From CBDCWQ01 sp965223435 (GTDB lineage: Bacteria > Myxococcota > Kuafuiibacteriia > Kuafuiibacteriales > Kuafuiibacteriaceae): a stretch of DNA of 64,000 nucleotides. The position numbers and the translations under genes were made by a program. Each line of letters starts with the position of its first letter. The stretch's first letter is position 1. A model generated the notes under the pieces. The model was not told the origin of the DNA. It did not search any database and worked only from the letters and a program-made list of their open reading frames with translations. Location of the stretch: assembly GCA_965223435.1 (NCBI GenBank), contig CBDCWQ010000020.1:1-64000 (forward strand). The letters are read 5' to 3'. Below, piece by piece: positions 11,401 through 23,600 of the stretch.

Positions 11401-14400
11401 GGCGGACAAGGCGGCCGCGGAAAAGCGTGCCCAAGAACTCATGACCACCAACGCGCATGCCAACCCCCTCTTAACCCTGTCGTTTGAGGATGATCGGCCG
11501 AAGCAAGTCTTGGAGGGCGCCGTCGATTTCGAGGCCCTTCGGGCGCTCGGTGAGGACTATGCGTTGGAGTTTGGCCTCGAATGGGAGGCTCTTTCCGTAG
11601 AGCAGCAGGCTGAACTTCAGAAACGCTACAAGATCCCCCAAGATCCGAATCGAAGACTCGTCCGGCGTATGTTCGAAGGACGGGTTGTCAACGTCAAGGA
11701 CCAATATCCTGCCGGGGTGGAAGAGATGTCGGTCGACAACATCGTGGTCGCGTCCGAAGATACGCCGACGCCTGCGGACCAAAGCTTGGTCGATCCGATG
11801 GCCCGTCAGTTCGTCGAGCGGGGCATCGACCTCAAAGAGCCGATTCGGGTGTATTGGCTTTTTACTGGAATGGTCGTCTGGAAAAGTGATGTCCTCCGCT
11901 TTTTAGCGCTCAAACGGATGAATGAAGAAACGATTCCGATTCGCCAGGTTCCGCATCCATCCTATTGGCCCAAAGGCACGGCTGAGGACTATCCCCAAAC
12001 ACGAGAGCCAGCGTTCGAGGCGACCATGGGGGTGGAGCCTGAGCAATGGGTGCGGATGAAAAGCGAAGTGCGCACGGTGACCATCCACATGCCCACGCCC
12101 AAGCCTGAGCAGCCCTTCAAAAAAGGCTTTGCCGCCAAGGGCACCCACCAAGATCTCCTCGACTACTATTGGTACGGTCTGGACGACGGCTTCATCAAGA
12201 CGTTTGACAACGTCTCTAGCGCCGACAAATCCATCCAAGCGCTGACAAAAATAGGCTACTTGGTTCGACCTCGTGGCGGTCTCGCTCCGCAAGGCGCGCT
12301 TCAGATGAGCCACCACGAGGTTTTGGTCCCCTCTGCCATCTTGCCCGAATATGTCCTGGGATCGGCCCCCCTTAAGGCGCGATCTCATCATCGCTTGTGG
12401 GTCAACCCAGATGCAAAAGATCCGCTGCTCCCCGAGTATGGGTTTGCCAACGCGATCGTGGACGTCCCCGTGACCACATTTTTGGACGCGGGTATTCGGT
12501 CTGAGCGAACCGTGGGAGAGCTGACGCGGAAGCTCCGCCACGGAGAATACTACGCCAAACCGATTCTGATAGCGGTGATGCCGGATCGCTCGATGATCTT
12601 GCTTCACGGACACGATACTTTGGCGGCTCTTTACCGGGCTCGGGTCACCGACATACTGGCCGCGGCAATCGATTGGAGTGGGCTCAGTGAACGGGAGCGT
12701 CAGACGCTGAAGACGCGGTTTCGGGAAGCGTTTGACGAAAAGAAGCTGGCGCTCGAGAAGAAGAAGGCCGCCGAAGAGAGGCCCACGCGTATTCCAGAGG
12801 TGTTTGTGCCCAAGACACCCCGGATCCTCGACACATACCATGTGGACAACAAGGTCGAGCTCGAGATGGACGAACGGCTCCGCCCGGAAAACTATGAGTC
12901 CAAGTACCAAGAAATCTACGTTCTCAGCACCCATCGGCCAGAACTCTTACAAACCCTGAGCCCTCCGGGCGAAGTTCCCACGATTGAGGACGTCAAGGCT
13001 TTGGTGAAGCGGTACCCTGAGTGGGTTTCGCTTCAGATTGCGTTTGACGAAAGAGCGGACCTCAGCATGACCTTCGACGCCAATCAATTGGAGCAGCACT
13101 CGCCGGTCCACAAAGTCCCTGAATGGGCCAAGAACGTACCGCTCGTGAGGCCGATCCCCGGTTTGGGCCGACAGGTTTCAGTCTTGGTGAAGCTCACCAA
13201 ACAAAAGGCGGCCTACTCTCGTCTGTCCAACGCGGTGTCCTTTGATCCTAAGCATAGCGCCATCGGTCTTGCGGAGCCCAAGCTTGTGCCTCCGAGCGCG
13301 GCGAGCCTCGAGGGCGGTCTTGAGGTCACCCTGCACCACGAAGAATCGGGGTTCAAAGCCAGAACCGTCCGGTGGGTTTTCACAAAGACCACCTACGACG
13401 ATGATGGGCACCTCCAGGTGAAAGATTACATCGCCTTCGATCGTGCCTTGGAGCCATCGGAACCGGCCCACAGTGACTTCGTGGCCTTTGGTGGTCCGTC
13501 CAAGAGTGCCGAAGGGGTGTCGCTCTGGGATTTTCTGAAGTCTCGGAAGCAAAGCGAAACCGTACACCTCTCGGCGCAGGTGGTCGGGGAGCAACCGGGC
13601 GACCCCGTATGGCCCTATGAGCACAAGATCGCTGCGCGCGAAAGCCCTTTGGTAGCGCTGCCTCCGTCGTTTTGGACTGCCTTCGATCAGTTTGGTCACC
13701 CACCCCAAGCTTCGTCGGCATCGCCCGGCTCAGAAGGGGTGCTGGAGCCTTTCGAGTTGACGGCCCGCAAACTCAAAGAGTTCCAGGGTCTCTTTGGAAC
13801 GCCAGACTACCCAGAGCTGATGCGGGCCTACCCGGCGGTACGGGAGCTGTTGTCTGGCTTGCCGGTCGCAGATGGCGCTGAGATGGAAGACGAGGATCTG
13901 GACGTGATTGTGGACCGCATGACGCGGCTGGTCGAACGCAAAGACGTATCGACCCATGGCGAGTGGGACCCCAAATGGGATCGAACCAACTTTCCCCAAT
14001 TCAGAAGCAGTCTTTACACGCAGCTTTTTGGCCCCTTGATCACCACCGGTCTGGCGGATGAGGGTGGCGGGGCAAGCGGACTTGGGTCGGTATGGATTCG
14101 CAAGGTTCCGGGTTCTCGCACCAAGCTGATGTTCCAGCTCTCCTCATCGGCATCCCAACCTGGCGTCACGGTCGAGACGCTGGTCCGTCAGCATCAAGAC
14201 TATCCAGGGTACTCTGTACACACCCTGAGCGCCGAGACATTGCTCAAGACCTTCCGCCGCCTCGATACCCAGAGCCCAGTGTTTGAAGCGTGGTCGGTCA
14301 GTAAGCTCGGTCCGGCGTGGATGGTGTCGCTGGTGCCCATTGCGGCTTCGGCCGGGTCTTCTTTTCACATCGGACTGATGCCCAAACACGATGTGCGGTG

Positions 14401-14656
14401 GAACAAGGAGATCGTACGCGCCGAGGACGTTGTCGACGAAGCGTCGAGTACAGCGGTGCATGCCGATGGTACCATCGACCTTGTGTATCTTACGGCACCG
14501 GGAGAAGAGCGTCTGTCAAAAATAGCGGCTTCGGTCGTCAACAAACGCGGCGAGGGCCGGGTCTCTTTTGAATTGGTGACGCTGGGGCGTCACCATGAAT
14601 CTGGCGTCGCGCCTTGGACGGGGACGGTTCGTATTGTGCACTACCGGGCGCGCTAG
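8336..14656 (+). pseudogene. Giant secreted protein, segment 4: ART-like and ParB-like repeat modules plus shared C-terminal domain
   Basis: This is the last and longest uninterrupted segment (about 2100 codons). Two related beta domains open it (HEFQVYI and HEFEVYV). At least four modules follow, starting near 9440, 10000, 10910 and 12117. They carry a (F/I)FKTG(I/F)Q-type start, then a YYLV or YTVR strand, a DLN/DVK element and a VLP..VLG(S/A) end. The order of elements recalls the cholera/pertussis toxin A-subunit fold. The nominal catalytic Arg is not conserved. Between them lie ParB-like stretches (about 10690, 11480, 11830, 12520), for example PIRLYKNEDGRAFVHPEDH and MILLHGHDTLAAL. The last 600 residues match the paralogue's C-terminus. 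It ends at TAG 14654-14656 facing the paralogue. Domain calls are by eye and need profile searches. Confidence 0.75.
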
Positions 14657-14667
14657 CCGATGGCGTA

Positions 14668-14681
14668 GGGTGTTTTCACCC
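14668..14681. terminator. Small hairpin between convergent giant genes
   Basis: A GGGTG-TTTT-CACCC hairpin with a perfect 5-bp stem sits in the 29-bp gap between the two convergent stop codons. There is no T-tract, so this is only a candidate bidirectional transcription end. Confidence 0.3.
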
Positions 14682-14685
14682 CCTC

Positions 14686-17600
14686 CTAGGGGCGCATGGT
14701 GAACGTTTCCACGTCGACTTTGATGGGCTGACCTTCCCTGGCCGAACCTCGGTCGTCGTCGGAGGACCACCGTGATGTGCGCTTAAACCGGGGTTCTCCA
14801 AGAGTGCGAATCGACATCCAAAGTTCTTTGGTTGCCTCTTCAGGCTGCCCAAAGCTCTGTAGGAACGCGCGCGGACTGAGGCCGTCGCGGGCGCTCGGGT
14901 TGGCGTCTGGCCCGTCAAGCAAGAGGTTGAAGCGACGCAGCTTGGCTGTGGGGCCGGTATCGAGCGGGAAGTAGACAAAATCTTCGGGTCCCTTTTCGAA
15001 CTTCAATGGATCGACCTTCGCCAAATAGAGCTCCGCGTCGTACACCGTGTAGCCCGCCTCTTGGTACGAGAACGTGACCTCCAATCCATGCAGGGTGTTG
15101 GTCGCGCCTACCCGGAAAGGCTTGAGCTGGATGGGAATCGATACCGTTTTGGGCGTAAACGTTGCGGTGTTGGACATGCGCACCGGTTCCTCGGTAAGAG
15201 GAATGTAGCCGATTTGTCGACTCCAGCCGGGTGCCATGCGCGGGATGGCATTTTTGCCGTGCTTCTTCTTCAAGAAGGTGTAGTTTTGAGTACCCTCGGG
15301 AAGCATCATGCTTAGGTCCACGGGTTCGTACTGCCTCCGGTGAGAAATGACGTGGACCGAGAACAGGCCAGGCGTTTTTCCCAGCGCGTCCAGGACCGTG
15401 GAAAAATCGCCAAAGAACTTGCCGGATTCCATCCCGGACCGGAAAAGCTCGCCGTCGTGGGCGCTGAGGAGAACGATGCCATCGTAGTTCGGTTTTTTGG
15501 GGTTGTGATTGATGAGCCCCTCGTCAAACCGGACGTAGACGTTGTTGCCAATCGGTGGGTCGCTGAACTTGGGCGCGTTCAGAAACTTAGGCAACTCGGG
15601 GGCTGTATCGCTTTTCATGGGACCGATGCCGCTCACCTGGGGATAGTCTGAGACCAGCGCGGTTTGCTGCTCGGGCGATAAGAGCTCCCACTGAAGAATC
15701 AACGCCGGCATGGCATTGCCTCCGAGGCTTCGTGTGACCGCGGCTCTCGATCGGCCTTCCAGAAGAATCGCGGCCCCGGCTTTGTTTTCGAGGACCACGA
15801 GGGGAGCAAGCGCGATGTGGTCGTCGGACACCGCATCTCGAAGCTGCGCCACTTCACCACGATCATAGGGATCGATGGCAAGTCTCGAAAGGAGAAAAAA
15901 CTCTTCCTTGGTCGCCCAAGCGGCCACGGACGGGAGAGGGTCGACCGCATTGGGGTTGATGATCCAGTGGAGCGGACCCGAAACCCGCGGCTGGGTGACC
16001 GCTGCGAGCACATTCCGGCCGGCAACGCTTGAGACCGCGGTCTTTTTGGTGTTGATGCCGGTCGCCGACTGGAGATCAAGACCGTCTTGCTGCCGGACCA
16101 AATAGTAGGTGATGGATTGATTGAGGTATCGAGAATCATAAATGATTTCTGGCTCGTTAAACCTGGCCCTGAAAAACCCAGAAAGCCATGCACTGTGCGC
16201 GCCCGTGTTCCAAAGATGTTTCCAAAGATTTGTATCGTGGCCGTCGGCCTGGATTCCCTGCTCGAACACCTCGTTTGGGTCTCGGGGGTCGGCGACGTAC
16301 TTCGCCTGGGTGGCGCCTTTGCGACCGAGGGTGAGTGCGACGTCGCTCACACCGTAGGGACTTTCCGGGCTGAACTGTATCTGTTTCTCGGGCGAAAGTG
16401 CCCAGAACTTGGGATCCACAATCATCCGGACCGGCACTCTCATTTCACCCAAAAGAACCATCGCTGCGAGGAGCGCCCGATCGTGTTCAAAGACGAAGGG
16501 CTTGCCGCGCTCGTAGAAGACGTGAATCGGTTGGTTGAGGTTAAATCCATGTTGCGCGAGCGCGCTCATGTGGGCTTTGAGGCTTTGGCCTCCAGGATGG
16601 GTGGGGCTGTTGGCATCGACCCACTCTGTTCGGTAGATGGTGGAGGCATCTACTTCAGCAACCCCCAACGGGTATTCTGAAGAATCGGACACCCACTTGT
16701 TGTCGACCCGGCGGCGAACCCCTTCCTTCCTCACGAGGGGGAGCAGTGCATCCTTGTGGGCCATGACCTCCTCGTAATCTGGAGCGAAAATGGCATCGGT
16801 GGTCACGTACGTGCCATCGCTTAGAAAGCCTTTCCCGAGTTGGTTGGCATCATGCTCGAGAAAACGAACATGGGCCCCCGCCGCGTGGAGCGCTGGCCCC
16901 CCAAAAAATTGGACTCCGGCGGGGGATAAACGGATGTCTTTGGAAGCCAAGCCATTGTTCCATACTCGTCCCGACACGACATCGATCTGAGCGCCGTTCT
17001 TCGCATACAAAACGATATCGTCATCATCTTCGGCGACGATGTCTTTGATGGACGAAACCGTTTGCTCTTTTCCGTCCGGTGTATGTTTGATGACCGCCGC
17101 ATGATCGGCTTCGAGGACGACATTGTACTCTCCGGTGAAGTTTCGATTCGCCTCTTTTTCTCTTTTGGCCTGCTCGATGTTTTGGTCAGCGCCCACCACT
17201 CGGTTGGTAAGTGCGTACACGTCAACCGGAGATAGGTGATCCGGAGTTTTGGGATCATACGTACTCTTTTTGAGGGTGCTCCGGATGATTTCGGGCAGGT
17301 CTATCGGCTCCTTGCCACGGCTCACCGTCTCACCGAGCGCAGCCATTTTGCCCATGAGGGCCGTGGCCGCAGCGAATCCGATCGGCACGTGGGGGCCATT
17401 GTCGACGACGGTTGCGCCTTCAATGGATTGCGGAGCAAGACCCGGAGCCATGAAATCGGCCTCAGCCGACCTCGATCCGAGGGGCGCGGCTTCTGGATCG
17501 ACGGTGCCGCTTTGGAGGCCTCCGACGTGGAAGAAAAGTGGCTGGGCACGTCCCGCCTCGAGGACCTGTTCACTGAGATGGGCGCCCGGCCCAGACCCGG

Positions 17601-20600
17601 AAAAGACCAAGATTTCGGCACGTGCGGCTTCGTTGAGTACCTCGGTCAGCTGGTCCTGAATTTCTTGGTTCAGGGCTGACATCGTGTCGCGGTCTGCGTG
17701 GGGGAATTGTGACTCAACGGTATAGCCCAGGTTTGGGCTAAGACTGATGACGCCGACCGGACTTTCGTCGCTGCTCTGCACCCTTTGGGCTTCACGGATC
17801 GCGGTGCGGATGGCGGCAAGAACCATGCTTGGGGTTGCCTGGTCGGTGGGGCCGATGTCGATGCCTACCACGGTTCCGAGGCGGGTCTTGGTGATGGCTG
17901 CCTGCTTTTCGAGCTCGTTTTGCAACACGGCGGCATGTTTGGCCCCTGAACTCGCGTTTTTTGGGAGGATGCGAGGAAGCGGCTGGTTTTGGCCCCGAAA
18001 GTCGTCGATGACAATGGCCTTGACAGCGGGTGGAAAGGCAGGAGGGGTTTCGTGCAGGAGCTCCCCGGAGAGCGTCACCATGGTGGGTTGGGTAGAAGGG
18101 GACAAAAAGAGCTGGGCTTTCATGCGCACGAGTTCGAGGGCATCCGACTCGCCCGGTACCGGTATGGGAAGAGTGACGGTTCCGTCCTGGAGCACCCCAT
18201 AGTGTTTGATGAGCGTTTGCCGATCGGTGTGGGTGAGTGTTTTCCAGTGAATGATGGCTGCGGGCATGGTTCTCATGCCCACCTCTTTGAGCGCCTGCAG
18301 CTCGACGTGACTGCTCAGAAGGCCTTGCGATCCATCCTCTTTGCGCACGATCAACAGCGGGGGGGCGAACATCTCGCCGGCTTGAAGTTTGGCCACCACG
18401 GGCGCCAGTCTGAATTGCGGTATGGTGCCCATCTGGAGTTGGTAGAGGTCGATTTGTTCGAGTGCGGTGGCAAGACCGTAGGGCTCAGGGAGCGGGCCAT
18501 CGGCGTCGGGGTTGATGGTGAGTACGCCTTTGCCCGGGCTCTGAGTCGAAAATGCGCCGAGAACGTTTTTGGCGTGGACGTGGGGCAGCACGATCTCGTC
18601 TCGACCAAAGTCGTATCCGAGGGCCCGATTGAGGTCGATGCCGCCTTCGGGTCGGACGATGTAGATCTCCAGCTTGGGCACCGGCGTCCAGTCGATGCGA
18701 TTCACGGATCGGGTACTGAAGAACCCTGCCTGGTCCTTACCAGATTCTGAAGTCGCATGTGTCCATAGGTCCGAGTCGAAAGGTTCGATGTTTTCGTAGA
18801 ATCCCCGGTGGCGGCGAATGTAGTCCCAATCGCCGGGATGCGGGAGGAGGGTCGACTGATGGATGCCCAGCAAGGCCCGTTCGAGTGCGTGGGCGCTTAT
18901 GCCCGTGTTGGTTCCCAAACGCGCATTGGATCGCGGGACTGAGCCCCCCCGCTCGTAGGGTGGCAGTACGAAGCGAACCGGAACATCGGTCTCGCCGAGC
19001 AGGTTCATGGCTCCGACCGTGTGGTGATCGTCAGGATGTACGGCGAGTTGGCCGCCGGGCAACACATAGATTCGAAGCGGGTGGCGCAGGTCGAACCCTT
19101 CATCGACCAGGTTCGAAACCGCGGTCGACAGAAGGCTGGTTTGGGCACCGGGAACGGGGCTACCGATCGGGAAGCTCCGATAGATTTTCTTGATGGGCAT
19201 CTCGGTGACGCCCCGTGGCATCTTGGCGCTTTTAGGTACTTCGATGCCGTCTAGTCGTTGCTCCACCCCCGATGGCCCGAGGTTTTGACGCTGCGATTCG
19301 GCAAAGCGCAACTCGGCGTCAAACGCGTCTACCACAATCCCGTCGGTGGGCGCGAAGGTGAGCTTCCCCTCGGTGATGAGTTGGGGTGCAGGATCAACCC
19401 AACGAATCCGTTGTCCCCGCAATTCCATGGTGTCGTCACCCGGCCCTACGCCGCCTGCTGCGGGCCCTGGGGTTGGGGTTTTGGAATTGTCTGGGGGCCC
19501 TGAAGACTGCGGGGCGACGTATTGGGGCAAGAGCACCAGCCAGTAGTACACGGAGGCCCGAAAGGCTTCCGGCACTTGGTCGAGCCACGCGGTCCCCAAG
19601 GGAGACTCGGGGATGATGGTTTGGGTGTCGTGAGGCTCAGGGGTGGGCGCTTGGTTCTCGAGGGTGTGGATGAGCTCGGCGAGGTCGACTTGACGGAAGT
19701 CAGGCGTGAGCGCCAGGGCTTTGAGTTCGCGGAAGAGGTCGGCGGTGAAGTCGGTCTCGTTCGGGGCGGGGTCGGTGCTTGGCTTGAGCCACGGAACCTG
19801 TTGGTCGAGGACCGCACCCACGATCGCTTCAGGGCTGAGTTCGGTGTCGAGCCGATACACGGAGATAGGCTCGCCAGTGGGGAGGCCCAGGCGGTAGAGG
19901 TCTTTGAGCATGCCTTCGCTCGGGCCGTAGACTTCTTTCACCAGCCCATAGATGGCATCGGCTTCAAATTCGACGGTTGAAGTAGCAAACCCGCCTTGGA
20001 CATGGCTCTGCTGGATGCGTGTGTGGCGAATGAGGGCTTCGTCTTTGAAAAACAGCCCCAAAAAGGTGACTTCATCTTCGGGGACGGTGCCGACAAAGGT
20101 CCAAGGCTCCGTGTGTACGTTGGGGGCTTGGTTCAAGTGAATGAGGGTGGTCCACGTCTCGACCTGTCCGGTGGACAAGGCGACGATGCTGGCCAAGGCA
20201 GTCCCCGCGGCCAAAAGCTGGCTGGTTGCGGCCGAGGTGCCTGGACTGAACTCGTCCAGCGACGCTGCACCCTTTTTGATGGCGTTGGCGAGGACCGTGC
20301 CGGGTTTGGTCGCGCGCACGCCCGGGCCAAAGGTGCCTTGAGCCTCTGGGTAGATGGCACCCACTGACCCGTCCGACTGAAGGGCCTTGGTGTCGACCCA
20401 GATTGCTCCGTTTTGGCTTTGGAAGCCGACGAAGGCTTCGTGGCCTCCGAACAGTCCCAGCGAAACCACGTCCTTATGGGCCAAAGAGGACGCGGCCGAA
20501 CGCCCAGGATCGAATACGCGCTCGGTGCCGGCTATCCCCCTGAGTCCCGCCCAGTCCTGGTTGAGTTCGCGGTAGACATCGATGAACCAGATGGCCGCCG

Positions 20601-23600
20601 TACTGGAAGCCAGGAGCGTGGATAGATCCTGGATCCGCTGGCTGGAGTAACGAAACCCGTGATCTTTCACAAAAAGCTGGACACCGTTCCAGAGGGCGCG
20701 GGTTTGGTCTGCAAAATATAGGGCGTCGGGATGTTCGGGATAGGCGCGGGCAAAACGGGCGAGGCCCAAGATGAGGCCGGTGGTTGCTTCGAGATGATAC
20801 GAGGACTCCTGAAGGGCGCTGGGAGAAATGTAGGGGTCGCGGAACGTGTTCTGAAAATAGTGGGCGCCGAGGTAGGTTCTTCCGGCAAAGGGGAGAGGCT
20901 TAACGAACTGAAGCTCGGTGTATCGCAGGCATCGGGCCAATCGTTCGATGTATTCAGGCCGTTCGGGCAAAAGGCCATGGTCCACGGACAGAGAGAGCCA
21001 GCTGCAGTTGTCGATGGCGACGTGGTTGCTGGCCGAAAAATGTAAATTCTCTCCCGTTCCCGAGAAGTGGCCCCCGGTCACGATGCGTCCCAGATCCTGC
21101 GCCTCGAGGGCTTCCTCAAGCGCTGGTCTTCGCGGGTCGTCGGGTCCGGTTTGCCGCAGGGTGTAGGCGAGGTCCTGGGTGTATTCTTGGTCGTCCCAAA
21201 GAAGCACAAAAATACCGTCGCGCAGTTCGTCTCTAAACACCTCGAGTTCGGCGAAATCTTGAAGACCGATTTTTTCTTGGTGCCTCAGGGCGTGATTCAA
21301 CACGCTCAGTACATCCAGGTTGTGTTCGGTGACCACATTGCTGGCCAAGACGCGGGTTTTGAGGCGCTGGTGATCCTGCTCGGTCAGCACGCGGGGCGCG
21401 AGCTTGGTGGGCGGAGCTCCTGGTGTGTGTCGAAAGCGCGCAACCTCGGGCGCGCGGTCTTCGGTGAACGCGTCGTACCCGATGGCGTCGAGTACGCTGT
21501 AATACCCCCATTGAACCGACTCCTCCTCTTCTGTGAAGAGCGCGGAGGGGTTTTCGGCTACGGTGAGGCCTCGGGCGGTCCACCCGGCGGTCACGAGACT
21601 GACCGTTTGGTCTGTACCCGGGGCCACGAGCCGTCGCCGGTGGACGAGGAGCCCTCGAATGGCCTCTTCGTAACAACCCCGGATCGCACGTTGTTCTTTG
21701 TCGCTCAGGCTGTCGAAGGCCTCCGATGCGACAAAGACCCCGAGTCCGTGAATGGCCCACGCGTTGGCGCCGGTGACCAGCCTTCGGTCCTTCCAGTTGT
21801 CTCCCGCAGTGTTCCAAGAAAAGGGCCACCCGAGAATCACGGTTCGACCTTCGTGGTGGCCTTTTTCGGCGTGGGCACACAGATAACGCGCCATGCCCTG
21901 GGCCGCCGCCTGGGACACCGTGTCTTGTTGTTTCGAGAGCTGAGCCACCGCGATGCCTTGGGTGTAGACCCAAACCCGTTCGAAGTTTGCTAAGTATTTC
22001 GCGTCGGATACCATCCCTGGTTCCGCGAATGACGATGTAAGGCTGGCCGATGCGTCACCCGGTTGTGGACTTGCTTCGGGTGCGTATTCAACCTGAAACA
22101 CCCAGGTTTGTTGGGTCGCTTCGTCGACGACGGTGCGCATCATTCGATCTCTTGCTTCGAGCGCCCTTTGGTAGTTGCCCGCGGCCCCCGAGGCATAGGC
22201 CAAGAGCGTCGTGGCCGAAGCCCGACCGGTCGGGTTCTCTTCGCTTTGGACCAAAAGGGTGGTGTCGGTTTCGGTGGTCAGCCTGACGAAGGTGGCTTGC
22301 CCGTTTTGGAGTTGAACGGTGGCCGGTGGGCTCCTTCCTTCGACCAAGGCCAGCGCTTGGGTGTTCTCGGACCTGAATGTTGGGATCGCGGCGTTCTCGG
22401 ACCTGAATGTTGGGTTCGCGGCGTTCTCGGAGCTGAACGTTGGGTTCGCGGCGTTCTCGGAGCTGAACGTTGGGTTCGCGGCGTTCTCGGACCTGAACGC
22501 TGGATCCTCTGTCTCCCCATGGGTGAGCGCCTGATCTATGGGCCCTCCCTTCGGCCGTACCTGACCGAGGGGGCTTAGGTCTGGGACCGCTTGGTCTACG
22601 GCTTCTCGACCAGGGCGTAATGGGCTGGTGCCTTCATGCGGACTCCCTTGGTTGGTGCCTGCATGCGGACTCCCTTGGTTGGTGCCTACATGCGGGCTCC
22701 CTTGGTTGATGCCTGCATGCGGGCTCCTTTGGCTGATGCCGCCTTGACCGCGCGATGCTACGCCGAGATGCACTTTGCCGTCGTCGTGGACACGCATGTC
22801 GTACGCATTGACCGCGGTGATGGTGAACTGGGTGCTTTGGCCGACGGTGAGGGGACCCGTGTGGGTGATTTCGTAGCGCCGCGTTTCGGGGGCGCGGGCA
22901 GCACGCGTGGTCACGATGCGGGTTCCCGGTTGTGGGTCGATTTCGCTACGGACCCAGGTTGCGACAAAGAGTGCTTGGTGACCGCTGAGGGCGGGGACGC
23001 CGATGGGATCGTCGAATAGGTCGGGGTGATGGGCTCCGTTTTCGTGATGGGTTCTATGAATGGGTGTTGGAGGATAAAGATTCAGCGTGTCTCGCTCCCA
23101 GACCTGTAGGTCTCGGGTGCGCAACATGTCGATTTTTGGAGCCGGCGGGGTCGCGTGGCCCAGCGCCCCGAGGTGATAGACCAGAAGGCCCACTTCTCCG
23201 TCCTGGGTGGCGGCGGCGTCGGGGAGATATCCGTGGGCGACCTGGGTGCCTCGGGACCAGGTGATGCCCCCGTCGAGGGATTGGGTGACGAAGATGGGGT
23301 TCTGGCCCGGTAAGTGGGCGTTGCTTGAGGGACCGTCGCTGTAGACCGCGACCAGATGGCCTTGCTTTTTGACTGCAAGTTTGGGGGCATCGTGTCGCCC
23401 TTCATGGAGGGGGCTTTGAAGCGGTGCGACCACGGTATGGCGCCAGTCTTGCCGGACCCCATTTTGGAACGCGCCCACTTTGAAGCCCTCTTCGACGGGG
23501 ACTTCGGCGGTTTTCCATTCGAGGAGCCCCTCACGCATCGGCCACACCGGGACGTCGCGCTTGCCGGTCGATGGCTCGGACCATGCGTCTTCGACCAGGG

